From Sanghuangporus weigelae (lineage: Eukaryota > Basidiomycota > Agaricomycetes > Hymenochaetales > Hymenochaetaceae), in contig CP137328.1 in NCBI GenBank assembly GCA_033182465.1, forward strand, positions 1,736,001 through 1,800,000: DNA of 64,000 nt, given 5' to 3'. Positions 11,837 to 22,941 of this stretch are shown here, in pieces. The notes beneath the pieces were generated by a model that was not told where the DNA came from, ran no database searches, and saw only the letters and a list, made by a program, of their open reading frames with translations. How positions within the stretch are numbered: position 1 is the stretch's first letter; each line of letters starts with the position of its first letter. The position numbers and the translations under genes are program-made.

Positions 11837-14687
11837 TCCGTTACCGCGAGTCTTCTTTAACCCGTGAAATATCTTTTTAGTTATTCGTTCGTGTGCACCT
11901 GTCGTGCGGTTTCGTGTTGTAGAGGTCTTGTTGTTCTACGTAACGTGGTGCTGTCGTTGCTGAGGTGAGATGGACGAAACAAGGCGTCTGACTGGTCGTT
12001 CTGCCGTCCGCAAGCGAGGATGCAGAAACGCCGGGGTAGGACAGTCAGTTCGACAAAACGAGAAGGGCTCAGCTGTCGAAAAATGTGGGGCAGGAGAAGG
12101 GAAGGGAAGAATGAGATAATAATTTTTGTTTTTCGGAATGGAAAGAGCTGGACCGAAGTAGGCAGCAATGACAACGGATGCAGATCGTATTTACTTTGTC
12201 TCGAGCGAGAGCGTATACAAAGAGGAAAGCTTGAGTCTGTTAGGTGGACCGGTGGAAGCACAGTGAAAGTCCCGGTGGGTCGTCTATGGATGGATGGATG
12301 ATGGCTAAGCCGTCTCGATAACTCGTCCGTCCACGTGCTGTTCGCCCAGAATGCAAGAGAGAGTAGATTTGATTTGCAATCTCCCCCGGACGCAATTTTA
12401 GGTGTGTCGTCTGGATAAGTGATCCTTGTCCTCCCGTTTGGGTTGCCAAATCCAGTGCCCCAATCGGCGGATGATGCGTCTATTGCCCAAGGAAGAGTTA
12501 TTGTGAGAAATCAATCATCAAGTGTAGTCCCAGATAAGAAAGATAAAATAAATATAAATATACGGAAGAAAGGGAACGGAACGAACGATGGATGATGAGA
12601 TGATGAGCACGGGACGAGAGGTGAGACGCGAGTTACGAAACACGAGGCATCACGCAGTGGCAGCGGCGTCACGCGGGCACGAGCATAGACTGCGTGACAT
12701 TGCGCACGGGTTGCGGTGTCCAAGAAACATATCATAAGCATCTCACCATCTCATCGATAACTCTTTCATATGAAAAGAAGAGAAATTTGACGAGCCGCGG
12801 ACTCACCTTCTTCAAGTTTCTTTGCTGCCCTGTCACTGTCCCTGTCTCTACTCACGACGGATGGCGGATGGACCTCAGGCTCCTGAGTCCTGGATGCTTC
12901 TTCTTATCTCCTCGCGACTGTATACAACAATAATGACAATAACAGCAGCACTCTTCCGTGCAGCGCTCGCTGTCGTGTCTCGTCTCGTCTCGTCTCAATG
13001 TAGATCGTGGAACGTGTCACGTCCTCGACAGTCAACTGTCTACGATCGTCGATCTCACAGTATGTATGTATATCCGCGGAGTTGTCGTACGGAGGGGTTG
13101 GCAGGAAGGGTTGGACAAGTCCACGCTCAGTCTCATCCTCTCTATGCTATGTATATTTTCAAGCCCCCTACCTCCCCGAACCTTCGCAACACAGCTTACA
13201 ACCCAACACGAAAACTCTGACTAACGCATCTCGGAGATGAACCCCGCAGCTGTTCTCCAATTCATCCCCCGCCAGCCCTGGCGCCCTGCACGGAGAGTCC
13301 GAGACGAGAGAAATGTCCCTCACAAGACCCAAGACCTGACCTTATCGCTTGTATTTTCGCTGCAAGTGGATCGCTGCAACATAGCAATGACTCCATGCCT
13401 GCATCGGCCCTGCTCAGCCCCCGACATCACGGGCTCGATAAGCATCTCTATTTCTCGCTCGAATGGAACAAGGTAAAGTAGATTCGGAGCGTGATTCGTC
13501 GGACGGGACGGAGCGAATTAGGTTGGATTGAGTTCGGCGTGTGTGCTGCACTGCTTGCACAGGAACGAGATTCAGTCATTCGACACTAGTATGGATGATT
13601 CTTTTGATTCCCTACGTCTGTCTACGAAAGCTCGCCGCGTTACGATTTTGGCTATGGCGGGAGCATTTGTGTGTAAGTAACCGTTGGAGTGCACATTCGT
13701 GCATCCACCGGATGACGTTCAGGTATCAAAATTTCTCTGCAATGTGCGGGAAGCTCGGAATCGCATCCACTATTGACAGCATGTTCTTCTCTGATATTAT
13801 CCATTTAATTTACGGTACATCAATCATCCACACGACGAGCAACAACCTTCTAGTACGAAACAAATTACATCCAGTATCACACTCAATCAACCTTCTGACC
13901 CCATATGCGTCTTCTCAAAATCAAATTTCTGAGTTCAGCTACATTCACATCTCCACTAGCAATAAGTAGCACTCTCCTTCTCCTTCTCGATCAAAAGATC
14001 TGAGTTCATCTCACCTCTGATCTTCATCATCTTCACCATCTCGGTCAAAGTCCACTTCCGCTGCGCGTCTAATATTTACTTATCTACTTTCTCTAGATCT
14101 GTGTTCATTGCCATCATCGTGGTGCACCGCTTTGATTCCGCTCTTGCACAGCATTACATAAATATCCATATAATTAAAAATCTGATCGATCGACGCACTT
14201 TGTTTGTATAAGGCATGTAAATCAGTACTTACAATATTAATAGCAGTGTCATAAGGATGAAGTTGTGAGAACGAAGCCATAGAACGAAGCCGGAGGAACA
14301 AAGCCATAGAACAAAGTAAAACAAGTCGAAGTCGAATAAATGAAATCATGGAACGAAGTGGAATAAGTCGAAGTCAAACAAGTCCGAAGTCTATATAACA
14401 ATGAGGTCTTAACGATAAGAGCATATGGGAGAAGTCACGACGGCAAAGTACTCAGCGACAAGTAGTCAGTGACAAGTGGTTAGCGAGAAGCCGTATACGT
14501 GAAGTCCCTAATCACGAGAGAACTAAGTCCTTCGCAGCTCTAGAGCACCAACTTGAAGTGCCCAAGTCAACTTTACCTAGATATCACACTTCGTTTCATT
14601 GCACGCAAGATAGAACATACAAAGCCACAATAATATTTGACACAAATGGTCAAGTACAAGTGGTCAAAATGGGGGGAGAGTAAAGAA
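11837..14687. other. Long region without a supported gene
   Basis: About 2.85 kb upstream of the transcription factor. Short open frames exist on both strands, but none has a recognisable domain, codon bias or credible splice structure. It contains small microsatellite-like runs: repeated ggat near 12288-12300, repeated gtctc near 12976-12998, and cttc/ctc-rich stretches. It probably includes the factor's promoter and 5' leader. Its right end holds the degenerate repeat listed at 14270-14500. Confidence 0.5.
14270..14500. repeat. Degenerate short tandem repeat, gaacgaag / aagtcgaagtc
   Basis: The words gaacgaag, aacaaag, aagtcgaagtc and gacaagtggt recur irregularly, spaced about 10-25 bases apart. 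This is a diverged purine-rich minisatellite with no coding role seen. Confidence 0.55.
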
Positions 14688-15018
14688 CTACGTTGTCATT
14701 CTGACCAAGAAATGCGAACGTTTAATCAAGTCACTCAACGCCTGAATCTTAAGGCCAGAGCAACTGCAAAGATTAATATCAGTGAGCTGAGTGGTGGCTG
14801 AAATGGGACCTTCGAATGTGTTGTTAGGAATTCGTAAGCTCCGTAAGAGATGAAGCGCAACGTGAAGGATCTGTGTATCCTTACGAACAAAATGTGCAAG
14901 TTGCTGGCTATCCACTGTCCAACACTTGCCTGCCTTGATCTTAGCCGTTGCTTCGGCATATAGGCACATGGTATCATATCCTGCTTTGTACAGGGACTTA
15001 CGGAAAATCGAATCTGTA
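14688..15018 (-). pseudogene. LRR gene fragment, minus-strand half
   Basis: A minus-strand frame reads DSIFRKSLYKAGYD, KCWTVDSQQLAHFVRK, LRSLRIPNNTFEGP and LTDINLCSCSGLKIQALSDL. The last part fits the cysteine-containing LRR pattern (L-x2-I-N-L-x2-C-x2-L). No start methionine or F-box is present. At its upstream end (about 15018-15040) it abuts a plus-strand LRR segment head to head. It is best explained as part of a broken RAD7/AMN1-like LRR gene. Confidence 0.5.
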
Positions 15019-15039
15019 AGTGTCTACGCTTGGCGGGAA

Positions 15040-15940
15040 TTAGCACACCAGTGACAGACTTTCATCGGTGTGCTCCGAACCTCGAGGTCCTACATCTCAA
15101 CGGTGCCCGCGAGCTTCACAACAGCGCAACTGAAGCCTTTGTTGCGTGCGCGGATGATGAAGAATCATCAAGGGAAGTTCTCCTTACCTCCCCCCAAGCG
15201 GGACGCGATCCTTCAAATCTATCAAAGTACAGACGTCGCATCACCAAACATCAACATCTTTCACCGTCGTATTGTCCAATGCTTACGGACCATGCATGGT
15301 CACACTTGACATATGTTGTGCCGAAGCTTGAGCACCTAGAACTCGCAGGTGTAGGTGCGGAGCTGATTGACTTTGATGATTGGCTAGCTGTTTACAAATT
15401 GATAGAAAATAAAAAAACATTTGACTGAAGCTGGTCAATTGTTAATTAAACAAATAAAATTAAATAGGAAATAGAAAACGTCAAAATTTTAACTGGAATC
15501 AGGATGACGAGCTGGTTCACTTGTTGAACACGACGCCTTTGATTCGCCGCCTTGACCTCGGCGAGGCCTGCGAGATCACTGATGCGATCCTTGCGGCACT
15601 CGCACCGCGAAACAACCTTGAGGATGAGCAAGGCAAAATTCAAAACCCCGAGACGGACTCGCGATTCGAGATCCTCAACCTGTTCTACGCCGTTCAGCTA
15701 ACGAACGACGCCATCCTTTCTCTAACAAACTGCACGCGCTTGATCCACCTGGAACTGGACAGCACGCGCGTGAAAGATTTCGTGCTATCGGCACTCAGGA
15801 AAGTGCGAAAAACAAGTGGGTACCATAGCAAGTCTGGTCGAATGCTTGCATCGGCGGGCTGGACGTCGACAAAGGCCGTCAGTGCGGGAAGGGGGAGGAG
15901 AGGGAAGAAACGAGACGAACCTAAACAGCAAACCAACTAG
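15040..15940 (+). pseudogene. RAD7/AMN1-like LRR gene, 3' half
   Basis: Plus-strand frames carry successive leucine-rich repeats: APNLEVLHLNGARELHNSA, VVPKLEHLELAGVG, LIRRLDLGEACEITDA, RFEILNLFYAVQLTND and RLIHLELDSTRVKDF. A basic tail with GRGRRGKKR ends at 15940. The two open pieces (15030-15428 and 15521-15940) are separated by an AT-rich gap that could be an intron but includes stops. An N-terminal part of the protein is not seen on this strand. Such LRR proteins usually act in ubiquitin ligase or repair complexes. Whether this copy is expressed is doubtful. Confidence 0.5.
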
Positions 15941-16135
15941 CCAAAGCCACCGTTTCCACCGACAACCTACCTATAGATAAAGGAGCGTGGGAGAAGAAAG
16001 AGGAGCCGCAGAAGAAGAAGGGGGAGGAGGGGAGGAGGAGGAAGAAGAAACAAGACGACTCCACCTCTCACCACCTCGCCAACGTCTCCAGGAAAAATTC
16101 CTGAATTTCGGCGTGAATGAATTCGGCGGCGGCAT

Positions 16136-17752
16136 CTAGGCGCGGAGGTCCAGGTTGAGGTGGGCCTTCGGAAATTTGACATTGATGCCCTTCATTACGG
16201 AATTAATGCTCGTGGCGTAGGTGATGTCCTTGGCAGGCATCCAGCCAGCACCGCTGGTGATTATGCCGCCGATACGTCCGCTACCATCGGCGACGACGGC
16301 ACCGGAGTCGCCTGGGGCGGAGAAGGCACCAGACTTGTGGTCAAAAGGGAGGATAGCCCACTCCATAGAGAAATCGGTAGTGCCGTCTTCGTAGTAGTTA
16401 CGGACACAGGAGCGGATGTCGTTGGCACGGCCGACGGTCAGGCCGGTGGTATTGCCGTGCTTAACCACCATAAGGCATGGTTCACCGTTCTGGTCCAACG
16501 CGGGAGGGTGACGCATGTCCTCGTCCGGTATAGTACCCTTGAGCTTCAGGAGTCGATCCTCTGGGTACTCGAGGGTGTGCGCGTTCTGAAGGTTGGGGTA
16601 CATCATTCGGGTGAATACGCCGGGCTGGATCTTGGTGCCGGGATCAATAACGTTACCTTCTTTGAAGTTGGTGGCGTCGATCTTGGAGAGGTCGATCTCG
16701 ATGACGGCGAAGTCCTGGGTGCACTGCTCCGTGCCGAAACCGAGCTCGATGGGCGGGGAGTAGATAACGTGGCCCAACACGCGCTTGTCCGGGCTAGCCC
16801 AGCGCGTCGAGACGTCCTCGTAAAAGATGTTGAGAGCCTCCATCGCCTCCTTGACCTCAGCCAACTCATCTCCAGCCTTTCTGCGCTCCCTTTCGGCCGC
16901 ATCGCCAGCCACGTCCTGTACCTTGTCGATACGCCTCTCCAGGTAAGGAATCATGAGCGCCTTCTCTCCGATCTCGACCTGAATGGACTCGAGGAACTTC
17001 TTGAACGCTGCGTCGCTGAGGAGGATGACCTCACGACGGGGAGCACTGGGTGAGTTGTGTTCGAAAGTCTTGTTGTCGTTTCTGTTCGGCTTAAAGACGA
17101 CGTGGCGAGCTGTGACGAGGAAGATCCTCTTGCTGCCGCCGCCTTCAGCGATGAAAAAGCCGCCGGTACCCTCAATCCAAGGTGTGAGCTTGCCAGAGAT
17201 GGGGAGACCGAGCGTGTGAGTGAGAGGGGTTCGAACGTCTACGGTGGGGTCGGAGGAGAAGGTGGGCACGAGGAGCTTGGGACCATCCAAGGGGGTCACG
17301 AGGGACTCGCGTATCTCTACGTCGACGTCGACGATGCCGAATTGTACAAGAATCTCCTGGGAACTGCGGGCCACTTTGGTGCCGTCCTCGACTGAGAGAG
17401 ATTCGGGCTGCACGCCAATCCAGAGGATGACGGGGCGGAAGGACTCTCCCACGTAGCTGATGCGGACTACATCAATGCTGTTCCAAGGCACCCTGTTCGA
17501 ATCTAGGTGTTCGACGAGCTTGCGAGACAAGTTGTCCTCCCAGACATCCTTGATCACATGCCTGCCGATGGTCCCGAGTAGCTTGGACTTGTTGTACGCC
17601 TCCGTGCCGCTGGGCGCCTCCCACGGAGTAGTGCTGGAGCGGCCGACCAAGGGCGGACCGGAGGGCAGGCCAGTATAGTAGAACTGGGCCTCCTTCACTG
17701 GAAGAAGAGAGATAAAAACGAGAAGGGTTGAGTAAGAGCGAAAAGACTTACT
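16136..17752 (-). CDS. Trypsin-fold serine protease-like protein, start codon split by an intron
   Basis: About 520 residues starting MKEAQFYYTG. The C-terminal two thirds have trypsin-fold motifs: VTARHVV (catalytic His, around residue 190), a candidate Asp in DFAVIEIDL (around 350), and GDSGAVV (catalytic Ser, around 475) followed by GGIITSGAG. A charged helix with ERRIDKVQD and EREREK-like stretches lies between His and Asp. No signal peptide is visible, so it is probably intracellular. The exon from 17697 begins TGAAGG after a CAG acceptor, and the upstream exon ends with A at 17752 before GTAAGT. Joining them gives ATG AAG GAG, so the initiator codon is made by splicing. A 297-residue open frame on the opposite strand is judged a codon-bias shadow. 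Confidence 0.75.
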   Translation of the reverse strand, partial: SKSFRSYSTLLVFISLLPVKEAQFYYTGLPSGPPLVGRSSTTPWEAPSGTEAYNKSKLLGTIGRHVIKDVWEDNLSRKLVEHLDSNRVPWNSIDVVRISYVGESFRPVILWIGVQPESLSVEDGTKVARSSQEILVQFGIVDVDVEIRESLVTPLDGPKLLVPTFSSDPTVDVRTPLTHTLGLPISGKLTPWIEGTGGFFIAEGGGSKRIFLVTARHVVFKPNRNDNKTFEHNSPSAPRREVILLSDAAFKKFLESIQVEIGEKALMIPYLERRIDKVQDVAGDAAERERRKAGDELAEVKEAMEALNIFYEDVSTRWASPDKRVLGHVIYSPPIELGFGTEQCTQDFAVIEIDLSKIDATNFKEGNVIDPGTKIQPGVFTRMMYPNLQNAHTLEYPEDRLLKLKGTIPDEDMRHPPALDQNGEPCLMVVKHGNTTGLTVGRANDIRSCVRNYYEDGTTDFSMEWAILPFDHKSGAFSAPGDSGAVVADGSGRIGGIITSGAGWMPAKDITYATSINSVMKGINVKFPKAHLNLDLRA

Positions 17753-18174
17753 TGTGATAATACGGATAGATCAGTCAAATGGCCTCTTTAAATCTTTCCT
17801 TCCTGAATAGAAGCGAGACGAACACAAGTAAGGTAAATGTACTGTACTTTGCGTAGTTACAGCCATCGCGTTTGCCATCAGTGATCACAAAGAGGGACAA
17901 ACTGAATCTACGTAGTTGTTGCAAGACCGGCGTCGGCTCCGTTTTCAACACCAAGGTGAGTGAGAAACCATATTATGGCAGATTAGAACGTTCACGACAC
18001 CTGGACTCGGAAATGAGCAACGTACCTAATTCGATTGAATATTCCTTCGAGTCCGTGCACCGTGCAAGTATTCTTCTGTCTGATTTGGAAATGATGATCA
18101 ATTTTGATCTCATTATGTAACCTTTCTTGCTGACTCTCTTCGAGTAACGAGTTCACGTCGGCATCTAATCTAAT
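17753..18174. other. Intergenic between divergent genes
   Basis: About 420 bases between the protease-like gene (minus) and the F-box gene (plus). It must hold both promoters. No clear TATA box or other motif was recognised. Confidence 0.45.
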
Positions 18175-19859
18175 ATGTCCATCATGCACCAAGCACTTTG
18201 TGTTCGAGAAGTCCTTGCCAACGTCTTTCGTTCTCTCGAGCCGAGCGATCTCTTCAGCTGTGCCCTCGTGTGCGAGGACTGGACGGATATCGCACTAGAC
18301 CCGCTGTGGAGGGAGGTGGACTTGCGGGCTATAATCTCGCCCTTTTCTACCTCTTGCCGTGACATGGAGGAGGTATTCTGTTTTACAATTAGAGACTCCC
18401 GAGGAAACAACTAACATGAATCTGCTAGGGAGCCCTTGGATTTTGGCGCCCAATCAAGCATGCAGATTGGGAACGCTTTGATTGGTATGCGCGTCGTGTC
18501 AGGACATTGTCCTTGGACTTCGATTGGTACCACGAGCCTTCGGTCGAGCTTTTCGCGGAAATGGCACTGAAGAAGCCTTCGTCAGTTCTTCTTCCGAATC
18601 TCAGGCGATTGGAAGTCTCTTCAACTTCAGCAAAGACTTTATCTTTTCCTCTTATTTTCATGAGCGAAAACGTCACCGAGCTACTCTTTCGCTTTCCTGG
18701 AGATCGTGACGATTATGGTGACCTTAACGGATATATCGATGACTTCTTCTTGGAAGTATCGAAACGTATGCCGAAGTTGAAGACTCTCGAAGTGTATAAC
18801 CCGAGGTTCCGTGAGAATACCAGGCATTCTGCAGCGGAATCAAGTATCAGCGAGTTTCTTTCATCAACCAAATGTCTTGAAGCATTTATCTGTTTCCCGT
18901 ACTGCATCACATCGTATATGATGGAGTACTTATCCCGCCTCCCAAATCTTCAAGTTGTCGGGATGAAATGGGGGCAAAGTATTGCACGATCTCGACGGTC
19001 GAGCTTGCGTTTCGACCGATGGTTTTCTCCAGGACCGTTCCCATCGCTCGTCGACCTATCTTTTTGCGCCACCTTCACCGCCGCGATGGACATGATGGAG
19101 TTCGACCTGGCTCCGAAACTGGTAGCATTGCACATCCATTCGCCTCAGGCAGAAACTGCTGATTCAACTCGTCGTTTACTTCTCGTATTGGCGAGAAAAC
19201 ATCCGAAGCTCTCGAAACTTCGTCTCACCTCTCTGGGTTCAAATGCTAATGGCCATTTACAACTTCCAGATGGAGGGGATCGTATCGACGAGAGCACACT
19301 TTCCCCTTTGCTTAACATCTCCTCTCTTACAAGCTTCGGGATAACCTATCACCGACAGCTATATCTCTACAACCACTCCCTAAAAGGATTTCTAACAAAT
19401 TGGCCTGCACTTGAAAATCTAAGCCTCTGCAGCGATCCTTGCCAGCAAGAGCAGCCATGTCTAACGTCCAATTCCTTGGCCGTCATTGCCGAATGTTGCC
19501 CGAAGCTTCGTCGGCTTTCGTTATATATCGATACTCGCATCCGCGAATCATCATATCCAAGCCGTTTGTCATTCTTGGAAAGAATCGAATTTGGAATGTC
19601 TCCGCTTGCGGAAGAGGATGTGACAGACTTCGCGTTGTTCTTGAGCGAAGTGCTTCCTCCCACATGCAATACCGCGTCGCTCTGCGATATCAGCTGGGGT
19701 GGACTTGTCGAGCCAGAGCTGAGAAGTAACGGCTTGAAGACCCTCAACGAAGATTGGAAGAACTGGAGCGAGTTGTCTAAGACTCTGTCTCTGCTCTTGA
19801 AAGCCCGCTCACGGGAAAGATATCGTGTGCGCGAACTAGAGGGCTTGCGCGCGCTCTGA
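18175..19859 (+). CDS. F-box protein with LRR-like region (intact family member)
   Basis: Two exons give about 530 residues. Exon 1 starts at 18175 and encodes an F-box: VREVLANVFRSLEPSDLF, SCALVCEDW, LDPLWREVDL. After the codon pair GAG GAG an intron (GTATTC to CTAG, about 60 bp) leads to exon 2, beginning GALGFWRPIK. Exon 2 is open to a TGA at 19857-19859. It contains leucine-rich segments (LLPNLRRLEV, LPNLQVVGMKW, LSKLRLTSLG, CPKLRRLSLY) and ends RVRELEGLRAL. The F-box would bind Skp1 and place the protein in an SCF ubiquitin ligase. The substrate is unknown. It is the only uninterrupted member of three related copies here. Confidence 0.82.
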
Positions 19860-20879
19860 CACAATCTCAGTAAGCAACAGAGTCTTCGATAGCTCCCCAT
19901 ATCATTTCGGATTTGAAGGTGAGCTTCTGCAATTTTGACTAGACACCTGGCATTGATTATGGCAACTTGCATATTGTTCTATTGTTCAATCTCAAGATTG
20001 AATTTCGCGACAATCCGGCCCTCCTATTGACTCTTCCTCCGAGTTGATGTTGCACGTATTATTCTTCAATGTATGCTTCTCTACCATCGACGCTTGAATT
20101 TGCTACACGGTGAAATCGTTAGGGGAACGATGGCGAACTCGCTACTTTGATCGATTTTGATGCAATGACTCGTTGTTTTTTACTGTATCGCGTATGAAAT
20201 GACACTCTTAGGCCATCTCTTCCATGACGTAAAGTGCCCCATCATCAATTAATCTGTAACAAAAGCATTTATTGGTCGGGCCCTTTGGAAGAGAACTGAG
20301 ACGGACGTACATACGTTTCCAGCACGTGCTGTGAACCTTACATCCCGCACCGCGAATCGACTTTGTGCTTCTTTCTTATCTACATTCATTCCCAAAGCCT
20401 CCTAACTCGGACTCTGGCACAATCCGGATTCTGTCATGGAACAGAACATAACATAAGGTCGCTCTAATTCGGCTAGCCGCCTCTCGCAGACAGAAGCACC
20501 TCTTATAAGATCAGTGCTCAGATCGAAAGTTGTTCTTTTCTCCACGCTGGAATGATAAACGGAGAACGCGCAAATGGTGACAGTCGTTTCACTCTTACTA
20601 GTATGTCGGCCGCCGTCTTCGAAAAGCACAGAGCTCTATCTTCAGATTCAGGTACATCGCAATGGCTTCGCATGGTTCTCACCACAATTTGCTAGGAGAT
20701 GGTGGAAATGATATGCTCTTGCATCATGCTGATATACATGTGCGCCAGCTTCTTTCTGGAGATTCCGCTGGAATGACCGCATTCTCTCATTAAAGTATTG
20801 CTGAGAACCGCGCTACTTCCTCGGTATCTGACATATTGGAACTCGTTGGATAGATATTCCGTGTGACAATGGTACTCTC
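19860..20879. other. Intergenic, no gene seen
   Basis: About 1 kb between the F-box gene and the aspartic protease. Only short frames without recognisable content are present. The right end is the promoter of the protease gene. Confidence 0.45.
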
Positions 20880-20887
20880 TATAAATA
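20880..20887 (+). promoter_or_regulatory. TATA box of aspartic protease gene
   Basis: TATAAATA lies 70 bases upstream of the ATG at 20957, a normal position for a strongly expressed fungal secreted protein with a short leader. Confidence 0.55.
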
Positions 20888-20956
20888 CACCGCTGCCCGC
20901 TATCCTTTCCTCTGGCCAAGATTCACCATCTGGCCTGACGACCAACACGCTTCACC

Positions 20957-22447
20957 ATGCATCAGCTGTCAACTTACTTCTTTGCTATCGCCCTCGCGAT
21001 ATCGGTTGCTGCAACGCCGCTCGTGCAAGTGCGTGAGCCGAACGTTCGTCTTCCGTTCAAGCGCTTCTTCAACATCTCTGGGACCACGCTCCCCGACATC
21101 GATCGTGCCCGTGCTGCTCACCTCAAAGAACTGGGTAAAACACTCTCCAAACGCCAGTCATCTTTCTCGGTCACGAACGAAGCCGTCACATATGTTGCAT
21201 CTGGTACATTACTGCACGTTGGAATGTATTAACCTAAAGCTCATTATTGTTGATTTAGTCGGGGTTGGGAGCCCTCCGACTACATACACCCTCATTATTG
21301 ATACAGGATCCTCTAACACATGGTACAACAGATGCGAATGCGAAGGATGACTGGACCTGACGCACTTTGCATAGGGTTGGTGCAGGCCGCGCATTCGTGA
21401 CAACGAGCACGTCCGTCAATACAGGCAGGAGTGTTTCAGTTACCTACGGCTCTGGAAGCTTTAGTGGCACAGAATGTTCGTCTTCGATGTCACAATTATT
21501 ATCCTCTCTCTGATTTTGCCCGTCAAGACACCGATACTGTGACGCTGTCAAGCGATCTTGTCATCACAGGTCAAGGCGTCGGTGTCGCTTCTCGTTCCTC
21601 TGGATTTGATGGAGTAGATGGGATCCTCGGAATAGGCCCAACGGATCTCACAGGTGACTCTCTTCATTTTCTTCGAGATGCCTTCGTTCACTGATCGCCT
21701 TGATAGAGGGAACTGTTTCCGGAGTCTCTTCGGTGCCTACTGTCACGGACAACTTGTTCACCCAAGGAACGATCTCTGAAAGGGTTGTTGGAGTGTTTTT
21801 TGCCCCAACAAACACTCTCGAAACAACGAATGGTGAATTGACTTTCGGCGGTGTCGATTCTTCGAGAATCTCTGGGTCTATAAGTTACGCGTCCTTCACA
21901 TCAACGTCTCCAGCAACATTCTACATCGGAATAGATGAAAGCATTACGTACGGCTCCGCTACCGGCTCGACGGTCCTGTCCTCGACCGCGGGTATAGTTG
22001 ACACAGGAACGACCTTGCTACTCATTGCAACGGATGCCTTCAACCGCTACGTATCACTCACCGGTGCGGTGCAGGACAATGCTACTGGTCTGCTGCGCAT
22101 TTCTAGTGCCAACTATGCGAAACTTCGGAGTCTATTCCTGAATGTGGGAGGAACAAGCTACGAGTTTACTGCTAACGCTCAGACGTGGCCGAGAGCTCTC
22201 AACACTGCTATTGGGGGTTCTTCTAATAACATCTACTTGATCGTCGCGGATGTATGTGATATTCTGTCTGTACGCAACTATTCCTTCTACTAAGGCTTTA
22301 ATGTTCCAGCTCGGCTCAAATAGCGGAGAAGGACTGGACTTCATCAACGGATATGTCTTCTTGGAGCGCTATTATTCCGTCTATGATACGACCAACAACC
22401 GTGTTGGCTTTGCCGCCACCTCTAACACATTCTCAACACTCAATTGA
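20957..22447 (+). CDS. Secreted aspartic protease, family A1 (polyporopepsin-like)
   Basis: A pepsin-type endopeptidase. Residues 1-20 (MHQLSTYFFAIALAISVAA) form a signal peptide. A propeptide with VREPNVRLPF and a KR site near residue 75 follows. The first catalytic Asp is in IDTGSSNTW, the flap region in VTYGSGSFSGTE, and the second Asp in VDTGTT. The structural stretch GFDGVDGILGIGPTDLT is typical. Five introns were placed: 21204-21258, one after SSNT, one in GTEY with an unusual GTTCGT donor, one after TDLT, and one after VAD. With these removed the frame is continuous to the TGA ending at 22447. A TATA box sits 70 bases upstream. It is likely secreted for protein degradation and is closely related to the minus-strand gene at 25339-27044. 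Confidence 0.9.
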
Positions 22448-22941
22448 ATAAGTATCGGGGTTCTTGGGAGTCGTAAAGTTATGGACGCGAAACGCGAGTC
22501 TCTTCTGATATATTTTTTGAGTTCCAAGATCTTGCAGTTTGGCTTCATTGGTTCAGATTCATAAAGTATCGGGCTGCTTACTATTTATTTCCACTGTATC
22601 CGCGGGATGTTCTTAAACATTCGTGGATAGAGATGATTCGGTTGCGTCTACTTAAATATATGATGACAGGCTGAAAAATCGGCGAAGCCGAAAACGAGTT
22701 GCTGGTAGAAATGAAACCACGAGCGAATTTCCAAACCGTGTATGCGTATATGACTAAACGGGACAATGGATAATCCACTCATAATATATGCCAAAGGCGA
22801 ATTGCAATAGCACGCACACATGTCCACGGTCACGAGACACGTCGGAAAAAAAAGGACAGTTACGTAGAAGTGAAACACATCCGACATCTGAGTCTAGTTG
22901 TCTCCGTCGCGTCGAACAAATAATTGCTCTCAGAGGGTTCT
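22448..22941. other. Intergenic, no gene seen
   Basis: About 490 bases between the protease 3' end and the second F-box copy. Nothing recognisable was seen. Confidence 0.45.

Noticed and set aside
12822-13220. Overlapping frames of 80-132 residues upstream of the transcription factor
   Set aside because: Three phases are open at once in a C/T-rich stretch, and none shows domain content.
16160-17053. 297-residue open frame on the plus strand opposite the trypsin-like gene
   Set aside because: It is exactly antisense to a gene with clear catalytic motifs, is rich in Val/Gly/Asp as expected from GC-biased third positions, and has no recognisable domain.
21300-21560. Frameshifts in the first aspartic protease
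   Set aside because: All apparent breaks vanish when short introns are removed. The paralogue has introns at matching places.
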